From the NCBI GenBank assembly GCA_958366705.1, contig CATXCB010000024.1, forward strand, positions 1 to 14,244: a stretch of 14,244 nucleotides of DNA, read 5' to 3'. The DNA comes from an uncultured bacterium. Its GTDB lineage: Bacteria > Cyanobacteriota > Vampirovibrionia > Gastranaerophilales > Gastranaerophilaceae. Numbering within the stretch: position 1 is the stretch's first letter; the number at the start of each line of letters is the position of its first letter. A model generated the notes under the pieces. The model did not search any database and was not told the origin of the DNA. It worked only from the letters and a program-made list of their open reading frames with translations. A program made the translations under genes and the position numbers. Positions 1-6,419 of the stretch are shown piece by piece.

Positions 1-97
1 TCTATTTTATTCTTTTGTCTCCAACGCTTAGCAAATCATTCGCTGATTTACTCTCAGCTATCGGGGCTCTTTCAACCGAACATCTCGCGGTTCCTTT
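1..97 (-). other. 5' leader of an unseen gene beyond the left edge
   Basis: This stretch would be the start of a transcript running leftward from the strong promoter at 98-125. It holds no convincing coding frame. Read on the minus strand it can form several short hairpins: AACCG pairs with CGGTT, GCTGA with TCAGC, and AATCA with TGATT around a GCGAA loop. The strong promoter and structured leader would suit an rRNA or tRNA operon or a highly expressed gene, but nothing downstream is visible to decide. I recognise no riboswitch class in it. Confidence 0.4.
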
Positions 98-125
98 ATC
101 TTATCACCTGATTTTTTATTGTCAA
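98..125 (-). promoter_or_regulatory. strong sigma70-type promoter, leftward
   Basis: On the minus strand TTGACA (120-125) is followed after 16 nt by TAAGAT (98-103). A TG one base before the -10 makes it an extended -10. Upstream of the -35 the DNA is rich in A and T tracts (about 130-165), resembling an UP element. Transcription would start near 91 and leave the window at its left edge. A perfect -35 with an UP-like region is typical of stable-RNA promoters, but the target gene is not visible. Confidence 0.7.
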
Positions 126-127
126 GT

Positions 128-482
128 GGGTTGTTAATAAATTTTAAAATTTTTGCTATTTATATTTTTAAAACTTATCTGTGCCCTTTGCACGTCTTTT
201 AGTGTAAAACAAACAATTTTAAAAATCAACCCCTTTGTTCAATATTTTTTTATTATTTTTAATATTTTTTAATATACGCTTAAATACTGTCTATTCAAGG
301 GTTTTATGGCTACATAATTAAATTATGTATATGTATTTACAAAATTTTTTTAAACTTTTTATATTTTTTTTGAAAAGCATGATTTATTATTTTAGTCATG
401 ACTAAAAATTTTACTAACATTTTCAAAATTAAAGCATGACATGATTATTAATCTAACAACCGGAATAGATATTACTATATAC
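128..482. other. AT-rich intergenic region, no gene seen
   Basis: No gene is supported in this gap between the leftward promoter and the end of secA. It contains many A and T runs. Two palindromes stand out: TACATAATT / AATTATGTA around one base at 311-329, and an uninterrupted 18-base palindrome, TTTTAGTCATGACTAAAA, at 390-407. The motif CATGA recurs at about 379, 398, 434 and 439. These could be operator sites, but in DNA this AT-rich they may be chance. Confidence 0.5.
390..407. repeat. 18-bp perfect palindrome
   Basis: TTTTAGTCATGACTAAAA reads the same on both strands without a spacer. It lies in a gene-free AT-rich stretch about 265 bp upstream of the leftward promoter. It looks like a dimeric regulator site, but no regulator gene is nearby and no second full copy was seen. 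Confidence 0.3.
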
Positions 483-516
483 AAAAATAATTCCGGACAT
501 AAAATCCGGAATTATT
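483..516 (-). terminator. rho-independent terminator of secA
   Basis: A perfect 12-bp stem (486-497 with 505-516, containing TCCGGA) closes a 7-base loop. On the minus strand it is followed at once by a short T run (487-483). It sits about 25 bases past the secA stop codon, so it should end the secA transcript. Confidence 0.8.
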
Positions 517-539
517 TACTACATATAAAATATTCTACT

Positions 540-3230
540 TTACTTATCTTCTGGTTCTACAGAATTTTCTTCATTTATTTCATACTCACCGTCTACCGGT
601 GGTTGTTCAGGTGCGCTATTCACGACTTGTATGCCGAATTTAGTTCTGAACAAATGTTTAACTGTATCACTTTGAATTTCATACATCATTTTATTAAACA
701 AGTCATATGCTTCTTTTTTATATTCAATAAGCGGGTCTTTTTGCCCATAAGCTCTTAAACCAATACCGTCGCGAAGCATGTCTATATTATGAAGATGGTC
801 AATCCATTTACTATCTACAACTTTTAAAAGAACGTCTTTTTCAAGGTGACGGACTACATTATCTGAAGAGAATGGTTCCTGTAATTCATAACCTGCATTA
901 TAATCAGTAATTACCTGATTATAGAAATTTATAATTTCAATTTCATGATTTTTATACGCATCAATAACAAAATCTTTTATTTTATTATACATCGGTTCAA
1001 AACGCATGTTTTGAATATCAGCTACAGTAAAAGATGATAGCTGAGGAACGGTCGAATGAAGCTCTTTAATCATGGTTTCCAAATCTTCATAAACATACTC
1101 TTCGACTTTTTGTTCAGGTGAAATGTAACTTCTCATCAGCCTGTCTATTTCACGTTCCATCATATAAAGAATATCTTCATAAAGTCCCATGCCTTCAAGA
1201 ACTTTTCTTCTCTGACGATAGAACTTTTCACGTTGAATATTCATGACATCATCATATTCAAGAACTGATTTTCTCATGTCAAAGTGGAAAGTTTCAACTT
1301 TTTTCTGAGCAGATTGAATTCTTTTTGTAATTAGTGGCGAATCAATAGCCATATTTTCCGGAACATTAAGGGCCGTCATCAGTTGAGTAATTTTTTCACC
1401 GCCGAATATTCTCATCAAATTATCTTCCAAAGACAGGAAGAATCTTGTTGAACCAGGATCACCCTGACGTGCAGCACGACCTCTCAACTGGTTATCAATA
1501 CGACGTGATTCATGACGTTCTGTACCAATTACATGCAACCCGCCTGCTTCTACAACTTTAGCATGTTCTTCTTCAGTTATAGCTCTTGCTCGTGCTAAAG
1601 CTTCTTCTTTTAATCTTTCATATTCCGGATAATCTTCATCTATTCCATGCTCTTCCAAATCAGCTTTAGCCAAGTATTCGGCATTACCACCTAAAAGAAT
1701 ATCTGTACCGCGGCCTGCCATATTTGTTGCAATTGTTACAGCACCATAACGACCTGCCTGAGCAATAATATGTGCTTCTTTTTCATGGTGTTTTGCATTA
1801 AGAACATTATGTTTAATCCCTCTTTGTCGTAAAAGATTTGAAACATATTCTGACTTTTCGATACTAATTGTACCAACAAGAACAGGTCTGCCCTCTTTAT
1901 GCTGGGTAATAATATCTTCAACTACGGCAAGATACTTTTGAACTTCTGATTTATAAATAACATCAGGATAATTTATTCTAATATCCGGTTTGTTTGTAGG
2001 AATTGAAGTTACTTCAAGGTTATAAATTTTTCCAAATTCAGCTTCTTCCGTCATAGCTGTACCTGTCATGCCTGATAGTTTTGGATATAATCTGAAAAGA
2101 TTTTGGAAAGTAATACTTGCAAGTGTCTGAGTTTCATCCTGAATTTCAACTCCCTCTTTAGCTTCAACAGCCTGGTGCAAACCGTCTGACCAGCGTCTTC
2201 CCTCCATTAAACGACCGGTAAACTCATCGACAATCATAACTTCACCATTTTTCACAACATAATCTGTATCTTTGACAAACAATTCTTTTGCTTTCAAAGC
2301 TTGTAAAAGGTGATGGGCATATTGAGTGTGAATATCAAATAAATCTTTAATTCCAATTAGTTCTTGAGCGTGGTCAATACCTTCTTCTGTCAAAATTACG
2401 TTTTTATTTTTTTCATCAACTGTATAATCCACCTCTTTTTGCAATTGAGGTGCAATTTTTGCCATCAATTGATAAGTTTCTGCAGATTGAGCCAGACGAC
2501 CGCTTATAATTAACGGGGTTCTTGCTTCATCAATCAAGATACTATCAACTTCGTCAATAATAGCATAATTAAAAGGACGTTGAACAAGCATCTCAACACT
2601 TGAAGCCATGTTATCTCTTAAATAATCAAAACCAAATTCATTATTTGTTCCATAAGTAATGTCACATTGATAAGCTTGTTTTTTTACATCAAAATCTCTA
2701 GCACCCTCGCCGTTAGACAGGATTACACCGACAGTCAAACCTAAAAACCTGTAAATTTTTCCCATCCATTCACTATCACGTTTAGCAAGGTAATCATTAA
2801 CAGTAATCACATGAACACCTTTACCGGTCAAAGCATTAAGATATGCAGGTAATGTAGCTACAAGAGTTTTACCCTCCCCTGTTCTCATTTCTGCGATATG
2901 ACCATTATGTAAGAAATATCCACCAATTAGCTGCACATCAAAGTGACGCATATTCAAAACCCTTTTACCAGCTTCTCTTACAGTTGCAAAAGCCTCAGGA
3001 AGAATTTTATCAAGAGCCTCTTTTTCAAGCTTAAGGTCTTCTTTAAAATTTTTAGATGTAGGACGTTTAGCTAAAATATCTTTAAATTCTTGTGTTTTGG
3101 CCCGCAATTCATCATCTGTCATTTTTGCAAATTCAGGCTCTAACGCGTTAATATGTTCAACAACCCCCATCATTGATTTAACTTTTTTCTCATTGGGATC
3201 GCCTAAAATCTTTAATAAATATTTTAACAT
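540..3230 (-). CDS. secA: SecA preprotein translocase ATPase
   Basis: This is the motor ATPase that drives unfolded secretory proteins through the SecYEG channel at the inner face of the cytoplasmic membrane. The 896-residue length is normal. Visible motifs, in order, are the Walker A loop RTGEGKT (116-122), DEVD Walker B (226-229), SGMTGTA (386-392), the helicase motif NMAGRGTD (503-510) and QLRGRAARQGDPG (581-593) with its arginine finger. The helical scaffold and wing follow to about 830. The C-terminus ends in an acidic stretch and lacks the CxCxSG..CHG zinc motif of many SecA proteins. The ATG is preceded by GGAGAGG at 3241-3247 with a 10-base gap. It stands alone, with its own terminator downstream and a pilin gene upstream on the same strand. 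Confidence 0.98.
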   Translation of the reverse strand: MLKYLLKILGDPNEKKVKSMMGVVEHINALEPEFAKMTDDELRAKTQEFKDILAKRPTSKNFKEDLKLEKEALDKILPEAFATVREAGKRVLNMRHFDVQLIGGYFLHNGHIAEMRTGEGKTLVATLPAYLNALTGKGVHVITVNDYLAKRDSEWMGKIYRFLGLTVGVILSNGEGARDFDVKKQAYQCDITYGTNNEFGFDYLRDNMASSVEMLVQRPFNYAIIDEVDSILIDEARTPLIISGRLAQSAETYQLMAKIAPQLQKEVDYTVDEKNKNVILTEEGIDHAQELIGIKDLFDIHTQYAHHLLQALKAKELFVKDTDYVVKNGEVMIVDEFTGRLMEGRRWSDGLHQAVEAKEGVEIQDETQTLASITFQNLFRLYPKLSGMTGTAMTEEAEFGKIYNLEVTSIPTNKPDIRINYPDVIYKSEVQKYLAVVEDIITQHKEGRPVLVGTISIEKSEYVSNLLRQRGIKHNVLNAKHHEKEAHIIAQAGRYGAVTIATNMAGRGTDILLGGNAEYLAKADLEEHGIDEDYPEYERLKEEALARARAITEEEHAKVVEAGGLHVIGTERHESRRIDNQLRGRAARQGDPGSTRFFLSLEDNLMRIFGGEKITQLMTALNVPENMAIDSPLITKRIQSAQKKVETFHFDMRKSVLEYDDVMNIQREKFYRQRRKVLEGMGLYEDILYMMEREIDRLMRSYISPEQKVEEYVYEDLETMIKELHSTVPQLSSFTVADIQNMRFEPMYNKIKDFVIDAYKNHEIEIINFYNQVITDYNAGYELQEPFSSDNVVRHLEKDVLLKVVDSKWIDHLHNIDMLRDGIGLRAYGQKDPLIEYKKEAYDLFNKMMYEIQSDTVKHLFRTKFGIQVVNSAPEQPPVDGEYEINEENSVEPEDK

Positions 3231-3265
3231 TATATTACTACCTCTCCAAGTCTAACTTTGCTTAA

Positions 3266-3271
3266 AGTGTA
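3266..3271 (-). promoter_or_regulatory. possible extended -10 element for secA
   Basis: TACACT, with TG one base upstream, lies 35 bases before the secA ATG and just upstream of its ribosome-binding site. No good -35 is found at the usual distance. An imperfect inverted repeat (TAACATA 3270-3276, TATGTTA 3296-3302) overlaps it. The call rests on position and a partial consensus only. Confidence 0.3.
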
Positions 3272-3340
3272 ACATAAATATATATTAATAAGATATATGT
3301 TAATAAAAAATTAAGGTTTCAAAAAAAACTGCTTGATTAT

Positions 3341-4072
3341 TTAAAACATCTGACTGCCTGTTCTTCCACCCTTTTCAACAATAGAACAGCCACCTTGCTT
3401 TAAATAAAGTTTTGTCCCATCACTCATTATCATAAACGCAAAAACATCATATCCCCACTTATTTGGTCTACGTTTTCCATTTATATCAACAAAAAATATT
3501 TTAATAAAATCTAAATCTCCAAACATTCCAATAATAGTACCATCCATCAAAACTAAAGCCGTATTATTATTTAGAATATTATGTTCATTAAACCGAGTAC
3601 AGCCACGCGTTTCAAATGCAATATCATCATCAGTAAGCTTGTCATTGCTTTCTTTTAATGCAGTATCAAAACCTTTATACTTGGGTATACAGCCATCTTT
3701 GTACGCATTACCCTTACAAATATGACTAACTTTTAGAACTTGCAGCATTTGTTCCGCAAGTTGTGAACATTGATCGTTAGGTCCCTGCACATAATCTCCG
3801 GAATAAGAATGCTCATAGTAACAAGAATATATTGTATCAGTTTTCTCATATACAAGCTTCAAAGCTTCATTCATAACACTTACAGCTTTTTTGTATTGTG
3901 TTTTCCGTACTGTCCAACCTATTTTTGTCATAAGCATTGGTATTGTTATAGCAGCAACAATGCCTATTATGCCGAGGGTAATTAGGACTTCGGCAAGGGT
4001 AAATGCGGCTTTTGAGCGAATGTTGTTATTCTGAGCGAAGGTGAAAAATCCCTGTTTCGGTGTACTCGTCAT
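3341..4072 (-). CDS. type IV prepilin-like protein A, start uncertain (candidate phase-variable)
   Basis: A pilin or pseudopilin exported through a type IV pilus or type II secretion-like machine. The N-terminal methylation motif is AA^FTLAEVLITLGIIGIVAA, with cleavage expected before F24, Glu at mature position 5, a hydrophobic helix of about 20 residues, and Ala instead of Gly at -1. The globular part has several cysteines and the pattern VLMDGT then DINGKRRPNKWGYDVFAF, seen in many such proteins of this lineage. The ATG at 4072 lies inside a palindromic repeat and has no Shine-Dalgarno. The frame is open upstream to 4256. The better start signals belong to an ATG at 4265, which is out of frame because of a nine-G run (4227-4235). 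With eight G the product would be 307 residues. The gene is a single unit between nusA and secA with its own promoter. Confidence 0.85.
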   Translation of the reverse strand: MTSTPKQGFFTFAQNNNIRSKAAFTLAEVLITLGIIGIVAAITIPMLMTKIGWTVRKTQYKKAVSVMNEALKLVYEKTDTIYSCYYEHSYSGDYVQGPNDQCSQLAEQMLQVLKVSHICKGNAYKDGCIPKYKGFDTALKESNDKLTDDDIAFETRGCTRFNEHNILNNNTALVLMDGTIIGMFGDLDFIKIFFVDINGKRRPNKWGYDVFAFMIMSDGTKLYLKQGGCSIVEKGGRTGSQMF

Positions 4073-4091
4073 TCCGAATTTATTTCGGAAT
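4071..4091. repeat. short palindromic repeat (TTCCGAA hairpin)
   Basis: ATTCCGAA (4071-4078) pairs with TTCGGAAT (4084-4091) around a 5-base loop. It is present in copy A and missing from copy B. On the minus strand it encodes RFRNKFGMT in the pilin frame. It resembles a short dispersed repeat I remember from several bacterial groups. Confidence 0.6.
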
Positions 4092-4116
4092 CTCTTGGTT
4101 TGGCGTTTTGTTTCAG

Positions 4117-4137
4117 ATCCTGAAACAAGTTCAGGAT
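4117..4137. repeat. short palindromic repeat (ATCCTGAA hairpin)
   Basis: ATCCTGAA (4117-4124) pairs with TTCAGGAT (4130-4137) around ACAAG. The matching hairpin in copy B (14126-14146) differs by a paired change, ATTCTGAA with TTCAGAAT, that keeps the stem. On the minus strand it encodes PELVSGS in the pilin frame. Confidence 0.65.
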
Positions 4138-4223
4138 GACGGTGCGAGGTTGGATGTGGAAAATAATTTAAAATAAATATTTCTAAAGACCTTAGAATAC
4201 TGTCAGAGTAAAGCTTTAAAAGG

Positions 4224-4265
4224 TTACCCCCCCCCGATTTTCTTGTTATTGTTGAATTTTAACAT
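4224..4265 (-). CDS. short leader frame ending just after the poly-G run
   Basis: Starting at the ATG at 4265 the frame reads MLKFNNNKKIGGG and stops at TAA (4224-4226) directly after nine G. The start is well supported: AAGGAG (4274-4279) lies 8 bases upstream, and a promoter is placed about 40 bases upstream. With one G fewer, or two more, this frame would continue without a stop into prepilin A, through NLLKLYSDSI and the repeat-encoded leader. I therefore read it as the true 5' end of the pilin gene in an out-of-frame state. It could instead be a small regulatory leader peptide. Confidence 0.6.
   Translation of the reverse strand: MLKFNNNKKIGGG
4227..4235 (-). repeat. nine-base poly-G tract (candidate slippage site)
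   Basis: A run of nine C on the plus strand, nine G on the coding strand of prepilin A, lies between a well-formed translation start and the pilin frame. In this AT-rich DNA a G run of this length is very unusual. A second run of at least nine G occupies the equivalent place before prepilin B at the right edge. Such tracts change length by slipped-strand mispairing and switch genes on or off in Neisseria and Campylobacter. That role here is inferred from the frame arithmetic. Confidence 0.75.
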
Positions 4266-4273
4266 ACTCTATG

Positions 4274-4279
4274 CTCCTT
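4274..4279 (-). promoter_or_regulatory. ribosome-binding site for the ATG at 4265
   Basis: On the minus strand AAGGAG, within AAAAAGGAG, sits 8 bases before the ATG. The ATG at 4072, by contrast, has no such site, so this one decides where translation of the prepilin A message most likely begins. Confidence 0.75.
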
Positions 4280-4302
4280 TTTAGTTATTCTACAACAATT
4301 TT

Positions 4303-4331
4303 AGTATAAGCTAGTTTTTATTATTTTGCAA
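4303..4331 (-). promoter_or_regulatory. promoter of prepilin A
   Basis: TTGCAA (4326-4331) and TATACT (4303-4308) are separated by 17 bases on the minus strand. Transcription would start near 4296, leaving about 30 untranslated bases before the ATG at 4265. It lies between the nusA terminator hairpin and the pilin gene, so prepilin A should be transcribed independently. Confidence 0.7.
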
Positions 4332-4407
4332 GAAATCTAATATTTATATAGAAAATTATTAGATTCCGAAACAATGTAGGAATAACATAGAAATCATTAA
4401 CAAAGTA

Positions 4408-4441
4408 CAGCGGGGCAGAAAATAAATTTTCTGCCCCGCTG
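4408..4441 (-). terminator. strong hairpin ending the rimP-nusA transcript
   Basis: A 16-bp stem, CAGCGGGGCAGAAAAT with its complement, closes on a very small loop 26 bases past the nusA stop codon. The T tract after it on the minus strand is poor (TACTTTGTT). The stem itself is very stable, and the next gene has its own promoter, so termination here is likely. Confidence 0.75.
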
Positions 4442-4466
4442 TCGAAATAATAAATCTTAAAATATA

Positions 4467-5711
4467 TTACTCTTCAACGTCTTCTGAGATATCTCCGTTT
4501 TGTATATCTTCTTCGTCGATTTCATGTTGATTCATTTCTTCTTCAATTTCTTCCTGCAATTCATCTGGATCAACGATATCATCAACTGAATCTTCTTGCG
4601 GCTCATTATCTTCGTATTCGTAGTTTGAAATATTTTGAGCTTCAGCTTGTTCCATTTGTGATACTGATTTAATATCTATTTTCCAGTTAGTTAATTTGTG
4701 TGCAAGTCTTACATTTTGACCTTCACGTCCAATTGCGAGGCTCAATTGATCATCCGGAACTACAACAAGTGCTTCGTGAGCAAATTCATCATCTGCCATA
4801 ATATCAACTGACACAACCCTTGCAGGTGATAATGCGTTAACGATATATTCTACAGGATCTTCTGAATATCTTACAATATCAATTTTTTCATTTTTTAATT
4901 CGCCAACAATAGTTTGGATTCTGCTACCTCTAGGCCCGATACAAGCCCCAACTGAATCAACTTCAGGATCATTTGACCATACAGCAATTTTTGTTCTATA
5001 GCCGGCTTCACGTGAAATTGATTTAATTTCAACAATACCGTCTTCGATTTCAGGAACTTCAAGTTCAAATAGTTCTCTAACAATTTCAGGATGTGCATGA
5101 GAAACAATAACTTGAGGCAATCTTGTCGTTTCTTTTACATTCAAAACAAATACTCTAATTCTGTTTCCAGGCTTATAGTATTCGCCAGGAATCTGTTCTT
5201 TTCTAGGCATAATTGCATCAGTTTTGCCTATGTTAACGATAACATTTCTTCTATCATCAAGTTTTTGGATTATACCAGTAATCAATGTTCCTTTTTTATC
5301 TAAAAATTCATTTAAAACAAGATTTCTTTCAGCTTCTCTGATTCTTTGAGTCAAAACCTGATTAGCAGCCTGAGCAGCAATACGTCCGAATTGTTCAGGT
5401 GTTACTTCTAATTTAACTTCGTCACCTAATTCAACATCTTCATCAATTTCTTTTGCTTCTGCTAATGAAATTTCGTTATCTTCATCTTCAACAGATTCAA
5501 CAACTGTTTTACCTTTAAAAATACCAATTTCACCGGATTGTTCATCTAAAAATGCTTCAACATTTTGTATTTCTTTTAATCTTAAGTGTTTTTTATAAGC
5601 TGCAACCATAGCATCGCACAATGATGAAATTACAACTTCTTTAGAAATACCTTTTTCTTTTTCCAATTCTTCGAAAACTTCATTCAAGTTTCCTGCTCCG
5701 ATTTTAATCAT
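4467..5711 (-). CDS. nusA: transcription termination/antitermination factor NusA
   Basis: NusA binds RNA polymerase and nascent RNA, and modulates pausing, termination and rRNA antitermination. Order of domains in the 414 residues: N-terminal polymerase-binding domain (1-135), S1 domain (about 139-205), first KH domain with GACIGPRG (255-262), second KH domain with SLAIGREGQNVRLA (324-337), and a very acidic tail from about 362 to the end. There are no E. coli-type C-terminal acidic-binding repeats, so it is nearer in size to the Bacillus form. AAAGGAAA precedes the ATG at a short distance. rimP lies 28 bases upstream in the same operon. ylxR and infB, which usually follow, are absent; a hairpin and an unrelated pilin gene come next. 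Confidence 0.97.
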   Translation of the reverse strand: MIKIGAGNLNEVFEELEKEKGISKEVVISSLCDAMVAAYKKHLRLKEIQNVEAFLDEQSGEIGIFKGKTVVESVEDEDNEISLAEAKEIDEDVELGDEVKLEVTPEQFGRIAAQAANQVLTQRIREAERNLVLNEFLDKKGTLITGIIQKLDDRRNVIVNIGKTDAIMPRKEQIPGEYYKPGNRIRVFVLNVKETTRLPQVIVSHAHPEIVRELFELEVPEIEDGIVEIKSISREAGYRTKIAVWSNDPEVDSVGACIGPRGSRIQTIVGELKNEKIDIVRYSEDPVEYIVNALSPARVVSVDIMADDEFAHEALVVVPDDQLSLAIGREGQNVRLAHKLTNWKIDIKSVSQMEQAEAQNISNYEYEDNEPQEDSVDDIVDPDELQEEIEEEMNQHEIDEEDIQNGDISEDVEE

Positions 5712-5739
5712 ATTAATTTCCTTTCATTTATTTTTTATT

Positions 5740-6222
5740 TTAATCAATATAAAGCTTGGCAGATTGAATATTCTCTTTAGGAATTTGAAGTTCACAACCG
5801 TCATCAAACCTAAAAAAAGTTAAACCTTCATTCAAATCATAATCAATTATTTCACCTTTAAAAATCTTTTCAGATTCACCGGTTAAAGGTTCTTTTAATT
5901 TTAAACTAATTCTTCTGCCTTTGAATATTATAAACTCTTTTTCAGATTTAAACTTTCTTTCCAATCCAGGAGAAGATACTTCAAGATTATATTTTACGGG
6001 AATAAGTTCATCTAAAAATCCCTCAAGACTTCTTGTAACATTTTCACAATCATCCAGAGTAATATTGCGTTCTTTAGAATACAGAAATATTCTCAAATAC
6101 CAGCGGTGATTTTCTTTTGAAAAATCAATTTCAATTGGAATAAGATTGTAACGCATTGCGGTATTTTCAATTAATGGCGTAATCGCTTCCAAAACTTCTA
6201 ACCTGTTTACTTCTTGTTTCAT
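5740..6222 (-). CDS. rimP: ribosome maturation factor RimP
   Basis: RimP assists late assembly of the 30S ribosomal subunit in the cytoplasm. The 160-residue protein has the family hallmark YNLEVSSPGLERKF (about 78-91) joining the N-terminal alpha/beta domain to a C-terminal SH3-like barrel that includes KGRRISLKL and GEIIDYD. AGGTG lies 5 bases before the ATG. It is the first gene of a two-gene unit with nusA, the usual partner in bacteria. The upstream gene on the same strand is separated by a terminator at 6295-6324, so rimP should have its own promoter in 6223-6294, although I see no convincing -10 and -35 pair there. Confidence 0.95.
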   Translation of the reverse strand: MKQEVNRLEVLEAITPLIENTAMRYNLIPIEIDFSKENHRWYLRIFLYSKERNITLDDCENVTRSLEGFLDELIPVKYNLEVSSPGLERKFKSEKEFIIFKGRRISLKLKEPLTGESEKIFKGEIIDYDLNEGLTFFRFDDGCELQIPKENIQSAKLYID

Positions 6223-6294
6223 CTACACCTGCTTTCATCTCCGGCAAAACTTCCACAGACTCCGAAAGAGAATGCAAAAGTACCCTTTATCGTG

Positions 6295-6324
6295 AAAAAA
6301 AGAACGGGGTAACCGTTCTTTTTT
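6295..6324 (-). terminator. rho-independent terminator, probably bidirectional
   Basis: AAAAAGAACGG (6297-6307) pairs with CCGTTCTTTTT (6313-6323) around GGTAA. On the minus strand the stem is followed by seven T (6301-6295), ending the coiled-coil gene transcript. The T run in the right arm makes it usable on the plus strand too. It separates the coiled-coil gene from rimP-nusA. Confidence 0.85.
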
Positions 6325-6383
6325 GTCTTGCAATACTGCTTTGTTATTAATATTTTAATATAGATAAGTTTAAAAGTAAAGTC

Positions 6384-6419
6384 TTTGTAAATGTTTAGTT
6401 AAGATTATGCATTTACAAA
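6384..6419. repeat. inverted repeat across the coiled-coil gene stop codon
   Basis: TTTGTAAATG (6384-6393) and CATTTACAAA (6410-6419) are perfect complements separated by 16 bases, and the stop codon lies within the loop. It may form a weak AT-rich hairpin at the end of the message, upstream of the true terminator. No function is evident. Confidence 0.35.

Larger units (their letters stand above)
4001..4235 (-). repeat. shared prepilin 5' module, copy A
   Basis: This block, covering the prepilin leader region and the poly-G run, is repeated at 14052-14244 in front of prepilin B. The part next to the G run is nearly identical (about 4191-4235 against 14200-14244). Copy A has a net 42 extra bases, exactly 14 codons, which includes the TTCCGAA palindrome near 4071-4091. 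The pilin reading frame is therefore kept in both copies. Confidence 0.85.

Noticed and set aside
60..100. GGAACCGCG on the minus strand, like part of a T-box motif, and CTGAGA, like part of a TPP riboswitch
   Set aside because: The T-box sequence would be at the transcript start rather than before a terminator, and the other conserved TPP riboswitch segments are missing.
441..758. Plus-strand open frame of 105 codons
   Set aside because: It runs over the secA terminator and the secA 3' coding end, has no ribosome-binding site, and its peptide is Phe/Ile-rich as expected from antisense of an AT-rich gene.
4227..4235. G-quadruplex like the one upstream of pilE in Neisseria
   Set aside because: A single run of nine G is not four separated G runs; slippage explains the position and frame relation better.
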